Notes: a model not told the origin generated them from the letters alone. A stretch of DNA of 64,000 bases from Ruminococcaceae bacterium FB2012 (GCA_900104495.1 FMXS01000012.1:48535-112534); one strand, 5' to 3'; positions 39,692 to 49,503 are shown, counted from the stretch's first letter. A program made the numbers and translations.

Positions 39692-42246
39692 AGAAAGCAG
39701 TAATCGGCATTCTTGCCCACGTTGACTCGGGAAAGACTACCCTCTCGGAGGCTATGCTCTTTGAGAGCGGAGCTATCAGAAAGCTGGGAAGGGTCGATCA
39801 CAAGGATGCATTTCTTGATACAGACCCCATTGAGCGGGACCGGGGCATCACCATTTTTTCAAAGCAGGCGGTGTTTGATTGGAAGGATATTTCCTACACT
39901 CTGCTTGATACTCCGGGCCACGTTGATTTCTCCGGGGAGACAGAGGGGACTCTGTCGGTCATCGACGCTGCGGTGCTGGTCATAAGCGGTACGGACGGCG
40001 TACAGAGCCACACAGAAACGCTTTGGCGGCTGCTGAAAAAGTATTCGGTCCCCACCTTCATATTCATCAACAAGACCGATATGCCCAACGCCGACAAATC
40101 CTTTGCGCTGAGGACGGCGCAGGCGAAGCTGTCACCGGGATGTGTGGATATGTCCCTTTCCGCCGATGAACTGGCGGAGGCCCTTTCGGTCACAAGTGAA
40201 GGACTTATGGAGGAATACCTTGAAACGGGGACCATCTCCGACGAAAGTATAAAAGAAGCCGTCCGGGAAATGGAAGTTATCCCCTGCTGCTTCGGGTCAG
40301 CGCTGAGATCAAAAGGCGTCACCGAACTGCTGGACTGCTTGAACAGATTTATAACTATCCCTCCGCAGCGGGAGAAATTTGCGGCGCGGGTCTACAAGAT
40401 CGCCGATGACGGCGGAGCGCGGCTCACATTCATGCGCATCACAGGTGGAAGCCTTTCGGTGAGAACACCGCTGACCTACACCGACCGCGAAGGCAATGAA
40501 CTTACCGAAAAAGTCAGCCGCATACGCATTTACAGCGGCGCGAAATATACGAACACGGAGACCGCCGTACAGGGCGAAGTCTGCGCGGTGCTGGGGCTCT
40601 CCGGCTGCTATGTGGGGCAGGTCCTCGGGGCAGGAGGCGGCAGCTTCACTCCCCTGCTGGAGCCTGTACTGACTTGGTGCGTCAAGCCTCCCGAAGGCAC
40701 CGATGACCACATTATGCTCCGGGTCCTTCGGGCTCTTGAGGACGAGGACCCCACCCTCGCGGTGGGCTATAACGAACAGACCCGTGAGATCACGGCCTCG
40801 CTTATGGGCGAGGTCCAGCTGGAAGTCGTAAAGCGGATCCTCTCGGAGCGCTTCGGTATAGACGCCGAGTTCGGCGAAGGACGCATCGCGTACAGGGAGA
40901 CTATCGCCGCTCCCGTCGAAGGAGCGGGACATTTTGAGCCTCTGCGGCATTATGCCGAGGTCCATCTGCGGCTGGAGCCCCTTCCTCGGGGGAGCGGGCT
41001 TGACTTCACTACCGAGTGCAGCGAGGACGTTCTTGCCCGCAACTGGCAGAGGCTTATTCTGACCCACTTGAAAGAGCGTGTCCACAGAGGCGTGCTGACA
41101 GGCTCGCCTATAACCGATATGCGGATAACTCTCACGGCGGGAAAGGCACACATAAAACACACCGAAGGCGGAGACTTCCGGCAGGCCACCTACCGGGCCG
41201 TAAGGCAGGGACTTCGCTATGCCGAAAGCGTCCTGCTGGAACCGTATTACGCATTCACGCTGGAGATACCCGCCGCAAATGTGGGCAGAGCGCTGACCGA
41301 TCTTGACAAAATGGGCGGTACTGTTGACCCGCCGGTCACGGACGGGGAAAAAGCTATTATAACAGGTCGGGCGCCTGTCTCGGCGCTGAGGTTTTACCAC
41401 ACGGAAGTGGCGGCATACACCAAAGGACTCGGACGGCTTTATACCGAATCGGACGGCTATGACCTCTGCCGTGATGCGGAAAAGGTCGTAGCGGAAACGG
41501 CCTACGATCCCGATTCAGATCTGCGCAACACGGCGAATTCGGTGTTCTGCTCCCACGGGGCGGGACACGTTGTCCCGTGGAATGAGGCAAACGAGCTTAT
41601 GCACGTCAGCACCTCACCGAAACGTAGCATCGAAGAGGAGGCCGAAGCGGTCAAATTCCGGGCGGACAGCTTTGTCCGGCGGGCCGCCGAGGACGAAGAA
41701 CTGATGAAGATCTTCGAGCAGACCTACGGCAAGATCGACCGCAAAAAGGAACAGGCTATGCACACTCCCAAATCTCCGCCCACGGATAAGAGCAAGCCTC
41801 GTCCTCTGCCAAAGGGGCCGCTTTACATCCTGGTGGACGGATATAACATAATATTCGCCTGGCCTTCGCTGAAAAAGCTGGCAGGCAAAAGCCTTGATCT
41901 CGCCCGCTCGGAGCTTATCAACCGGCTGGCGAACTACCGGGGATTTATGCAGTGCGAGTTGATACTTGTCTTTGACGCCTACCGGGTCAAGGGGCAGTAT
42001 CGGGAGATAGAAGAACACAGCGGGATAACTGTGATCTACACCAAAGAAGCCGAGACCGCCGACACCTACATTGAACGCACTACCCGTCAGCTTTCCAAGG
42101 AACATCGGGTGCGGGTGGCTACCTCCGACGGGCTGGAACAGGTCATCATCCTCGGCGGAGGAGCTATGCGGATCTCCGCGCAGGAGTTCCTGCTTGAAGT
42201 CGAAGCGGCGGAGAAGGCTGTGCGGGAGATAATAGAAAAGCTGTAG
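39688..42246 (+). CDS. TetM-like translational GTPase fused to a YacP/Rae1 NYN nuclease
   Basis: An 852-residue two-part protein. Residues 1-650 follow the EF-G/TetM plan: GILAHVDSGKTTL (P-loop), RGIT (switch I), DTPGHVDFSGE (G3), NKTD (G4) and the later EF-G domains. A linker rich in Lys and Pro follows at about 690-710. Residues 710-852 are a YacP/NYN endonuclease domain: ILVDGYNIIFAW, LVFDAYRVKG, ETADTYIE and VATSDGLEQ carry the acidic residues. YacP (Rae1) of Bacillus cleaves mRNA in the ribosomal A site, and TetM-type factors bind there. So the fusion may clear or cut stalled ribosomes. Drug resistance is not proven. Confidence 0.93.
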   Translation: MKKAVIGILAHVDSGKTTLSEAMLFESGAIRKLGRVDHKDAFLDTDPIERDRGITIFSKQAVFDWKDISYTLLDTPGHVDFSGETEGTLSVIDAAVLVISGTDGVQSHTETLWRLLKKYSVPTFIFINKTDMPNADKSFALRTAQAKLSPGCVDMSLSADELAEALSVTSEGLMEEYLETGTISDESIKEAVREMEVIPCCFGSALRSKGVTELLDCLNRFITIPPQREKFAARVYKIADDGGARLTFMRITGGSLSVRTPLTYTDREGNELTEKVSRIRIYSGAKYTNTETAVQGEVCAVLGLSGCYVGQVLGAGGGSFTPLLEPVLTWCVKPPEGTDDHIMLRVLRALEDEDPTLAVGYNEQTREITASLMGEVQLEVVKRILSERFGIDAEFGEGRIAYRETIAAPVEGAGHFEPLRHYAEVHLRLEPLPRGSGLDFTTECSEDVLARNWQRLILTHLKERVHRGVLTGSPITDMRITLTAGKAHIKHTEGGDFRQATYRAVRQGLRYAESVLLEPYYAFTLEIPAANVGRALTDLDKMGGTVDPPVTDGEKAIITGRAPVSALRFYHTEVAAYTKGLGRLYTESDGYDLCRDAEKVVAETAYDPDSDLRNTANSVFCSHGAGHVVPWNEANELMHVSTSPKRSIEEEAEAVKFRADSFVRRAAEDEELMKIFEQTYGKIDRKKEQAMHTPKSPPTDKSKPRPLPKGPLYILVDGYNIIFAWPSLKKLAGKSLDLARSELINRLANYRGFMQCELILVFDAYRVKGQYREIEEHSGITVIYTKEAETADTYIERTTRQLSKEHRVRVATSDGLEQVIILGGGAMRISAQEFLLEVEAAEKAVREIIEKL

Positions 42247-42269
42247 ACATACAAAAGAAGGTGCAATAT

Positions 42270-42746
42270 ATGAAAAAGCATATACGCCGCTGGATCTTTC
42301 CGCTGATCTTTGAATTTCTGCTGATCCTGCCGTATCTTGATATTCCCGCGATACAGGATATGTGGGGCGATCTGGGCAACAGCCACCCATATTTGGTCTA
42401 CCATATCTACTACGGCGTTCAGTTTGCGACAGTCCTGACTGTTGTGCTTTTAAGAAAAGCGGACTACTTTCATTTTCTGGGCGCACAAGCTGCTGCGCTG
42501 CTGTTTCTGTTTCTGCTGACCCTGATCGAAAAGCTGCCGCTGATCGAGCTTACCGTTTTCAGGCATCAGCAGCTTTTCGGTCACTTCGGAGAAATTATCC
42601 TGATCTTCCTGAATTTCGCTTTTCAGTTGGCGGGAGGGTTTATCGCTGTCACGGCACAGAATATATCGGACAGTATAAAAAACAAAAATACGGAGCCGTG
42701 CTCCCCGGCGGAGCTGCCGCAGGAAGACAATACGGAAAGCACTTAG
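42270..42746 (+). CDS. Small multi-pass membrane protein
   Basis: A 158-residue protein with about four hydrophobic helices and a short hydrophilic Glu-rich C-terminal tail. There are no recognised motifs. The ATG at 42270 has AGAAGG 8 bases upstream. It starts 23 bases after the GTPase-nuclease gene, so it may be co-transcribed with it. Confidence 0.7.
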   Translation: MKKHIRRWIFPLIFEFLLILPYLDIPAIQDMWGDLGNSHPYLVYHIYYGVQFATVLTVVLLRKADYFHFLGAQAAALLFLFLLTLIEKLPLIELTVFRHQQLFGHFGEIILIFLNFAFQLAGGFIAVTAQNISDSIKNKNTEPCSPAELPQEDNTEST

Positions 42747-42801
42747 CAGCACCGTTCACTTTGCGCACCGAACTCACATAAATACATCGGGAGGTTTTTA
42801 T

Positions 42802-43740
42802 ATGAAAAAATTCAACTGCTTAGCTATTAACAAGAGGATCCAGAAAAACATGGCTTCCTTCGTGAGAAGGTGCGAGGAGGACTATCAGCTTCAGATCGAG
42901 ACGGTAGCTGATTCAATCGCCGAGAGCCGCGGTGCAAAGCCGATCATCCTGCTGGCGGGACCTTCGGGATCGGGAAAGACCACCTCCGCGCTTCGCCTTG
43001 AGGAATACCTCGACAAAGCCGGAATGGAGACCCACACCATTTCCATGGACAACTATTTTCTCCCGCTGGACGATGCCACCGCCGAACGCACCGAAGACGG
43101 CTCGATCGACTTTGAGTCGCCGTCGCGTCTGGACCTGGAGCTTCTCGACAAGCATATCAAGATGCTCTCCCACTGCGAAGAGATCGAAGTCCCGACCTTT
43201 GACTTTGCCCGTCAGACCCGGGGAACGGAGTTCAGAAAGCTCAAGCGCAAGGAAAACGAGCTTATCATTTTTGAGGGCATCCACGCTCTCAACCCGGCGG
43301 TAATGGGCGAGCATACCGACGTTGCAAACGGCGTATACGTCTCCGTTCGTACAAGACTGGAATCGAAAACGGGCGAACTGCTTCACCCCTCGCATCTGCG
43401 GCTTATGCGGCGGCTTATCCGCGACAAGCTCTTCCGTGGAAGGGACGCTATCGCCACTATGGAAATGTTTGCCTCGGTGGAACGGGGCGAGGATAAGTAC
43501 ATTATGCCACACAAGCATAACGCGCAGTATTCCATAAACACCTTCATGGCATACGAGCCCTCGGCCTACAAGCGCTACCTGCTTGATGACCTTCGCCGTG
43601 TCCATGAAACAGGCTACGAATTCGATCAGCTCGGACTGATGATCGAGATGCTGGAGTATCTTGAACCCATAGACATCGGCCTTGTCCCCGGGACTTCGCT
43701 GGTGCGGGAATTCGTCGGCGGCAGCGAACTGGCATACTGA
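42802..43740 (+). CDS. Uridine-kinase-like nucleoside kinase
   Basis: A 312-residue P-loop kinase with LAGPSGSGKTTSALRLEEYL (Walker A near residue 53), the DNYFLPLDD substrate loop, and FDFARQTRG and IFEGIHALNP blocks of the Udk/PRK group. The N-terminal 40 residues are a helical extension instead of the TGS domain seen in some relatives. It should phosphorylate uridine/cytidine or a related nucleoside. CGGGAGG precedes the ATG. Confidence 0.9.
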   Translation: MKKFNCLAINKRIQKNMASFVRRCEEDYQLQIETVADSIAESRGAKPIILLAGPSGSGKTTSALRLEEYLDKAGMETHTISMDNYFLPLDDATAERTEDGSIDFESPSRLDLELLDKHIKMLSHCEEIEVPTFDFARQTRGTEFRKLKRKENELIIFEGIHALNPAVMGEHTDVANGVYVSVRTRLESKTGELLHPSHLRLMRRLIRDKLFRGRDAIATMEMFASVERGEDKYIMPHKHNAQYSINTFMAYEPSAYKRYLLDDLRRVHETGYEFDQLGLMIEMLEYLEPIDIGLVPGTSLVREFVGGSELAY

Positions 43741-43753
43741 TAACGGCAATACA

Positions 43754-43806
43754 CCCTGCTGAAGCGGTCTTTGGGCCGTGTCAGCAGGGCTTTGCTTTGC
43801 GGTTTT
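43754..43806 (+). terminator. Terminator after the kinase gene
   Basis: CCCTGCTG and CAGCAGGG form the stem and CTTTGCTTTGCGGTTTTC follows. Confidence 0.7.
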
Positions 43807-43861
43807 CACCTCTGAAAAACTGTCTCCGATTTGATTTTCTTGACTTTTTCTTACTTTCCTC

Positions 43862-43890
43862 TTGAAAAGCAGATGGTTTTGTGATATAAT
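43862..43890 (+). promoter_or_regulatory. Promoter for the SGNH lipoprotein gene
   Basis: TTGAAA and TATAAT with a 17-base spacer. Confidence 0.7.
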
Positions 43891-43929
43891 AGTAAAACTG
43901 AGTAAAGATCATCCAAGGGGGATATTAAA

Positions 43930-45375
43930 ATGTCAATCAGAAAGATCACCGCTGCTGCTGCGGCCTGTGCTTTGCTGCTCTGCGGCTGCGGAAACGATAT
44001 CGACGGAAAAAGCTCACTCAAAACCGTTGGGACGCCCACTATTACGGCTGAATCCGAGGCCGAAAAACCTGTTCAAGCGGCTGCCGGAGCGACGGTAAAA
44101 TGCGGTATGACCCTTTACAAGGGCGAGACCCGTACTCTCGACTTCACCAAGTCCAAGGATGCCGTAGAGCCGGTCATCGTCAGCTCGGACGAGAGCGTGA
44201 TCTCCGTGGCGGGAAAGAATATCACCGCCAACAAGTGCGGCAGCGCAGAGCTCACCGTTACCGTCACCGACGGGGAGGCTTCATTTGTAACAAAGATCGG
44301 CGTTGACGTTAAATACTCCCGCTTTGACAAAAGCGTGGAATACACCGCCGCCGGAGCAGATTCGGCTGCGGATGCACCGGGATTCATCCTGCACACCGAA
44401 CTTAAAAAAGGCGCAGAGCTCCAGCTTTCTTCCGAAGGCGGCGAGAGCGTGACTTACTCCTCCTCGGACGAGAAAGTAGCTGCTGTTTCCGCTGACGGAA
44501 AAATAACTGCCGCAGGAGAAGGCAAGGCAGTCATCACTGCAGCCGTAGCCGGAAACGGAAAGACATCCGAAATGAAAGTGGATCTCTCGGTATACAAGAG
44601 CCGCTCCACTAAAATTGCTGATTCCGAGATCAACGAGTTCTTCTCACAGTCGGTATTCATCGGATGCTCGCTCGGCGTGGGCCATTCGATGTACCTCGAG
44701 TCCCAGGGCGAGGACTACTTAGGCGGACCGCTCTACCTGGCACTCAGCAGTTACGGTATCTACAACGACGACGGCCGCAACGGCCCCGAATATCAGCTGA
44801 GTTACAACGGCGAGACTGCTCCCGCTAAAGAGCTGCTGAAAAACACCAATGCCAAACGGGTATTCGTCAACCTCGGCACAAACGATATGTACGGTGACGC
44901 AGAATATGTCAGCGAGACTTTTATTCCCTATCTTGACGGCATCCGCGAGGAGAACCCCGGTATGGCGATCTATTACGAATCCCTTACGCCGGTCTACATC
45001 GGCAGCGAGACCGATTACCTCAACAACGAGAACGTAGACAAGCTCAACGAGATAATGAAGGGCTACTGCAACACTCACCCGGATGTTTACTACATCGACA
45101 TCAGCACGGTCATGAAAAACAATAACGGCGGCTTAAAGGATGAATTCACCTCTGATTACTATGTTCATCTGACTGAAGAGGCCAACGAAGCCTGGACCAA
45201 GAAGCTGATAAGCTATGTCAAGAATCAGCTGGTCTATGAACAGCGGGCCGAGGATGCGGTGACCACCTATGAGGAGGCCGGCACCGAAAACGCTCTTGCG
45301 GACGCAAAGGCCGCCCTTTCCAAGCTGGAGGACGGACAGATAAAGGATGCCCTCCAAAGCGGGCTTCCAAGCTGA
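43930..45375 (+). CDS. Lipoprotein with two Ig-like (Big_2) domains and an SGNH hydrolase domain
   Basis: A 481-residue lipoprotein. The signal ends in a lipobox, LLLCGCGND, with the modified cysteine near residue 20. Residues 55-125 and 165-225 are Big_2-like domains (PVIVSSDESVISVAGK, VTYSSSDEKVAAVSADGKITAAGEGKAVITA). Residues 235-435 follow SGNH/GDSL: FIGCSLGVGH (with Cys before the nucleophile serine instead of Asp), LGTNDMYG and SDYYVHLTEEA for the Asp-His. It should hydrolyse an ester or acetyl group on a wall sugar at the cell surface; the substrate is unknown. Confidence 0.87.
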   Translation: MSIRKITAAAAACALLLCGCGNDIDGKSSLKTVGTPTITAESEAEKPVQAAAGATVKCGMTLYKGETRTLDFTKSKDAVEPVIVSSDESVISVAGKNITANKCGSAELTVTVTDGEASFVTKIGVDVKYSRFDKSVEYTAAGADSAADAPGFILHTELKKGAELQLSSEGGESVTYSSSDEKVAAVSADGKITAAGEGKAVITAAVAGNGKTSEMKVDLSVYKSRSTKIADSEINEFFSQSVFIGCSLGVGHSMYLESQGEDYLGGPLYLALSSYGIYNDDGRNGPEYQLSYNGETAPAKELLKNTNAKRVFVNLGTNDMYGDAEYVSETFIPYLDGIREENPGMAIYYESLTPVYIGSETDYLNNENVDKLNEIMKGYCNTHPDVYYIDISTVMKNNNGGLKDEFTSDYYVHLTEEANEAWTKKLISYVKNQLVYEQRAEDAVTTYEEAGTENALADAKAALSKLEDGQIKDALQSGLPS

Positions 45376-45405
45376 CAAACTATTGATATACTGACTTATA
45401 AAATT

Positions 45406-45436
45406 AAAGGTGTCCAGAATTTTGGACACCTTTTTA
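45406..45436 (+). terminator. Strong terminator after the SGNH gene
   Basis: AAAGGTGTCC and GGACACCTTT with an eight-base loop and T-run. The opposite strand gene at 45511 ends 75 bases further on. Confidence 0.9.
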
Positions 45437-45510
45437 TGTTATATCACGTTATGGATCTATTAGTCCAAAGGAAAACTGACGGACATACTTGTCGGGCTGT
45501 TCGTAAACAA

Positions 45511-47283
45511 TTACGGCTGACATAGGGTCTCTCCCGTTTTATCTTCACTGACTGCGCACTTTTCCCACTTGAAGCCTTTCTCCTTTGTGAAGGCGCGGGA
45601 CTCGGACATTGGCATGGGCTTGCCGAAATAGAAGCCCTGCGCACGGTCGCAGCCGATCTTTTTCAGAAAGCTGAAATGCTCTTCGGTCTCGACGCCCTCG
45701 CAGAGGGAGCCGAGGCCCATACCCCGGGCGCCTTCGATGATGTAGGTCATCAGCGGGCCGGTCTTCTTGTTGTGAGCAAGACTCCGCAGGAAGATAAGGT
45801 CCAGCTTCAGTACGTCGAAGTCGTACTCGGCTATGGTGTTCAGCGAGGAATATCCGCTGCCGAAATCGTCCAGCCAGATATGATAGCCGAGACCGTTCAT
45901 CCTGTCGCACTCGCCCTTGATGTAGCCCACCTTGTCATTCAGGGCGCTCTCGGTGATCTCCAGGTCGATCATCTCCCGGGGAACACCGAATTTGGCCCGG
46001 GTATCCTCGATGATGCCGAAAATATCGCAGAGCTCAAAGTCAAGCCGAGAGATATTCACCGACACCGGGACAAGAGACTCTCCCGCGTCACGCAGGGCCT
46101 TGTGATCGCGGCAGACGCATTCTATAACGTACTGGTCCACAAGATGTATCAAGTGGAACTGCTCCAAGGTCTCAACGAAATCCTGCGGGGCAAGCAGCCC
46201 GAAGGTGGGATCCTGCCAGCGCACAAGGGCCTCGTAGCCGCAGATCTCGCCGGTCTGCACTCTTATCACCGGCTGATAAAATACTTTGATATGCTCCTTT
46301 TCGATAGCCTCGTCGATATGATCCACCACATACTGCTGGCGGCGCAGTTTTTCCCGGAGGGTTTCGTCGTAGACGCAGTAATTTACGTCGTGGCGGTTCT
46401 TGATGCTGTTGCAGGCAAGCCGTGCGTGATCGCAGGCAAGGCCCACTTCCGCGTGGCGGTCGTCAAGATAATAGATACCCGCCTTGATGCGGACCTTCTT
46501 GCTCACGTCTTCCGACATCATCATTCGGCGGTAAACTGTTTCCACCTTGCTGATGATAGTCTCGCGGTCGTCGGTATCGCAGACAAAGAAATGATCGTCG
46601 GAAAATCTTGCCGAAGTGGCTCCGGCGAATACCTCACGGATGACCTTTGCAAGCTCACAAAGCAGCTCATCCCCAAGTTTGAAGCCGTGGCGCTCGTTGT
46701 AAAGCTTAAAATTTGCGATGTCGATATGTACGAAAGTAAAATCCTGACGGCGGCCCTGGGGGGAATTCAGCAGAGTCTGTATCTTGTGATAGAAGAAGGA
46801 CATATTGAACAGCCCCGTGAGAGGGTCGGTGTCGTGATTGGCGGAGAGTATTTCCGCTTCGGCGAAGGAATTTCTGTTTCGGTTGAAGAACTCGTTTCTG
46901 TCCACGTCCACGATGAAAACATAGTAGAAACTCTTGCCGTTCTTCCAATGGAGAAGATGGCCGAAGTCTTCGATATACTTGGTCTCGCCGCTTTTTGTAA
47001 TGATACGGTAGCGGACGTAGTCGTGACGTTTTTCACTAAATATCGTCTGTGCCTGTATCTGATTCTCTATCTTATGAAGATCGTCGGGATGCACCATTCC
47101 CTTGAAGGACCCGCCCACGAACTCACAAAACTCCTCAAAGGTCTCGCAGCCGTAAAGCCTTACCACGTTGGTCTCGGCAAAAAGCACCTTTTCGTCGCCA
47201 TCCGCTTCATAGATAAAGAAGCCGCCCGGCAGACCTGCGGGAATGTATCCTCCGGTATTGGTGGTATAATACTGATCGCTCAT
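45511..47283 (-). CDS. PAS / degenerate GGDEF / EAL protein (c-di-GMP phosphodiesterase)
   Basis: A 590-residue cytoplasmic protein. A PAS-like sensor (residues 10-130), then a GGDEF fold whose active site reads ARFSDDHFF instead of GGDEF, then an EAL domain. The EAL domain keeps YEALVRW, NISRLDFE, LEITES, DDFGSGYSSL, KLDLIFL and EGVET, which are the metal and catalytic motifs. It should therefore break c-di-GMP, with the inactive GGDEF as a GTP- or ligand-sensing part. The ATG at 47283 lies after GGGAGCGAG. It follows the LacI-GGDEF gene upstream on the same strand. Confidence 0.93.
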   Translation of the reverse strand: MSDQYYTTNTGGYIPAGLPGGFFIYEADGDEKVLFAETNVVRLYGCETFEEFCEFVGGSFKGMVHPDDLHKIENQIQAQTIFSEKRHDYVRYRIITKSGETKYIEDFGHLLHWKNGKSFYYVFIVDVDRNEFFNRNRNSFAEAEILSANHDTDPLTGLFNMSFFYHKIQTLLNSPQGRRQDFTFVHIDIANFKLYNERHGFKLGDELLCELAKVIREVFAGATSARFSDDHFFVCDTDDRETIISKVETVYRRMMMSEDVSKKVRIKAGIYYLDDRHAEVGLACDHARLACNSIKNRHDVNYCVYDETLREKLRRQQYVVDHIDEAIEKEHIKVFYQPVIRVQTGEICGYEALVRWQDPTFGLLAPQDFVETLEQFHLIHLVDQYVIECVCRDHKALRDAGESLVPVSVNISRLDFELCDIFGIIEDTRAKFGVPREMIDLEITESALNDKVGYIKGECDRMNGLGYHIWLDDFGSGYSSLNTIAEYDFDVLKLDLIFLRSLAHNKKTGPLMTYIIEGARGMGLGSLCEGVETEEHFSFLKKIGCDRAQGFYFGKPMPMSESRAFTKEKGFKWEKCAVSEDKTGETLCQP

Positions 47284-47390
47284 GATTCTCGCTCCCTTTT
47301 AATGCGCAATTTGTAATATTCTGACATCCGTATGCAAACATAAACAGCGAACAGCTAAGGCATAACCTCAGCCGTTCACTCTTTACAGAT

Positions 47391-49307
47391 TCAGTATTTG
47401 CGGACTGTCTTTCTCCGATGCTTTTCGATATACATTCTGCTGTCAGCCTCGTTTTTAAGCTCGGAGAGCTCGGTGGAAGCGTCGGCCTTAATGGTGATGT
47501 GTCCGCAGCTGCATCCCAGCTTGTAGGGCGTGCGGGGGATCGCATTATAGCCGTCAACGATCTCATAGACCTTCTTGATAAGCCGGTCGGGCTCCTTGTC
47601 GTCGTCAAAGACAGCCATAATCAGGAATTCATCGCCGCCGGTGCGGACGCAAATGCTGTCCGCCGGGAAGACTTCTTTAAGCGTCGCCGAGCAGATAGAG
47701 ATAGCGTTGTCGCCTTCCTCGTGGCCGTACTCGTCGTTGATGAATTTCAAGCCGTCAACATCCGCGCAGATCACAGAGAAGTATCTCCCTTCTCTGATCG
47801 AACGTGCAAGAAGTTCCGTTTCATATTTTTTCATTCCGCGCCTGTTGTAAAGACCTGTCAGAGCATCATGCAGATTGAGGAGCTCCAGTTCGCCCATAGC
47901 TTTTTTCAGCTTGTTGTTCATATAAAAGCTTCCTGCGTTGTTGCAGATCGTCTGCATCCATACGGCCAGCAGGTCGCCTGCGATATGGATAGTCGAAAGC
48001 TCGGCTGCCATATAGCCCAGAAAAATATCTTTGAAGTAAAGGGGCGTAAAGCCCATAGTTACCGGACCGTTCTCGTCATCAATGCCGCCGGGGATCAGCT
48101 GCTTTGTATCAAACTCGGTCCCGATGGGAACATCATGTCCCCAGAGATACATAGAAACCATGGTATCCGGAACTGTCCAGGGCGGGATATCCTTGTCAAT
48201 ATTGATCTTCTCTTCGGATTTTTCTATATCAGAGCTGATGCAGACATACAGCTTATTGAGTTTAAAAATCTTGCATCCGAAGTCAAGACCGCAAAACAGC
48301 TCTGAAGAATCCTCCACGGCTGCGAACTCCATGTTCATATCCAGCAGATAGCGGGTGAACTGCTTGAAATCAAGGCTGTATGCCTTACGCTGATTGTAGG
48401 TCACCTGGTCAGGCCGAACGATAGGCACACATCCGCAGGACTGGCCCTTCACCAGCACGGAATCCACATAGGTAATGTCCTCGGGTTCCCTGCCATCCCA
48501 CATACCCGTAATAAGCTCAACGGCTACCTCGCCTGCTTCAAAAGTCGCGCGGCGAACAGTGGTGGGAGTGGGTGAATAATCCGAACACTCGCTGAGGGAG
48601 TCAAATCCCGTAACAATAATATCCTCGGGGATCTTATATCCCCGCTCCTTGAGTTCATCCATGCAGAAGAAGGCCATGGTATCGTTGGCACATACGATAG
48701 CCTCGGGCAGCTGCGGCAGATCCAAGATCTGATGCGTACACTCGATAGCCTTGCGCCAGAATTCTCCGAAAAAGATCAGACTTTCATCCACGGGGATGCC
48801 GTGCTTTTCCAGGGTAGCTTTATAAGCAGCAAGACGTTCCTCCGACTGGACATTGTTATCCTTGAATCCGCCGATGAAGGCGATGCGCTTCAGTCCGTGA
48901 ACGGTGATAAGATGCTCCACCACCGACGACATAGCATAGGTATTGCTCAGCACGATGCGCTTTCCTTCAAGGTGAAGCATATCGTCCACATTGATAAAGG
49001 GGATATTATGATCGGCGGCCTTCTGCCTTATCTCAAAGAAGGTATCCTCTCCGAGAAGCGACTCGCCGAAGGTGACTATTCCGTCGATGCTGTCGTAGTC
49101 AAGCAGTTTGTATACCGACATTTCTCCGTGAAGAAGTTCATCGGAGATCACAAGATCAATACCGCGCTCCGGCTTATGAGTCGTATTGTAGAACACAAGC
49201 AGGTCATACCCAAGTTCCTTGCACTTGTTATGAACGCCGTAAACGACATCCATTTCGTATTCGAGGTCAAAGCCGGTGATACACACGGCCAAAGTTTTTC
49301 TTTTCAA
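47391..49307 (-). CDS. Sugar-binding-type sensor fused to an active GGDEF domain (diguanylate cyclase)
   Basis: A 638-residue cytoplasmic protein. Residues 1-285 form a LacI/GalR-like periplasmic-binding fold (VHGLKRIAFIGGFKD, EAIVCANDTMAF, DIIVTGFDSLSEC) with neither a signal peptide nor an HTH, residues 290-460 a second GAF-like or linking part, and residues 470-635 a GGDEF domain with DALTGLYNRRG and an intact RTGGDEFL. It should make c-di-GMP in response to a ligand, perhaps a sugar. The opposite-acting EAL gene follows at once. The upstream promoter is TTGCAT-17-TATAAT on the minus strand. Confidence 0.93.
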   Translation of the reverse strand: MKRKTLAVCITGFDLEYEMDVVYGVHNKCKELGYDLLVFYNTTHKPERGIDLVISDELLHGEMSVYKLLDYDSIDGIVTFGESLLGEDTFFEIRQKAADHNIPFINVDDMLHLEGKRIVLSNTYAMSSVVEHLITVHGLKRIAFIGGFKDNNVQSEERLAAYKATLEKHGIPVDESLIFFGEFWRKAIECTHQILDLPQLPEAIVCANDTMAFFCMDELKERGYKIPEDIIVTGFDSLSECSDYSPTPTTVRRATFEAGEVAVELITGMWDGREPEDITYVDSVLVKGQSCGCVPIVRPDQVTYNQRKAYSLDFKQFTRYLLDMNMEFAAVEDSSELFCGLDFGCKIFKLNKLYVCISSDIEKSEEKINIDKDIPPWTVPDTMVSMYLWGHDVPIGTEFDTKQLIPGGIDDENGPVTMGFTPLYFKDIFLGYMAAELSTIHIAGDLLAVWMQTICNNAGSFYMNNKLKKAMGELELLNLHDALTGLYNRRGMKKYETELLARSIREGRYFSVICADVDGLKFINDEYGHEEGDNAISICSATLKEVFPADSICVRTGGDEFLIMAVFDDDKEPDRLIKKVYEIVDGYNAIPRTPYKLGCSCGHITIKADASTELSELKNEADSRMYIEKHRRKTVRKY

Positions 49308-49474
49308 ACCGAACCCTCCGATCTGTTAAGGAAAATCGCTGTATAAAAAGCATACCGCTTTATATTTATATTAAACCGATTTTATTATATCACAACGTCC
49401 GTCAAAATGCAATGCTTTTCAACAGAAAATTTTGGGAAATAATGATTTTTTTGTATGTAATAAATAATTCGACA

Positions 49475-49503
49475 TTGACTATGCATTTCATCCGTGGTAT
49501 AAT
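49475..49503 (+). promoter_or_regulatory. Promoter for the DUF1653 gene
   Basis: TTGACT and TATAAT with a 17-base spacer. The transcript would begin near 49510, shortly before the TTG start. Confidence 0.65.

Noticed and set aside
39688..42246. Calling the GTPase a tetracycline resistance gene
   Set aside because: Similarity to TetM is only in general plan. The chromosomal setting, fusion to a nuclease and lack of tet leader peptide speak for a housekeeping or stress factor.
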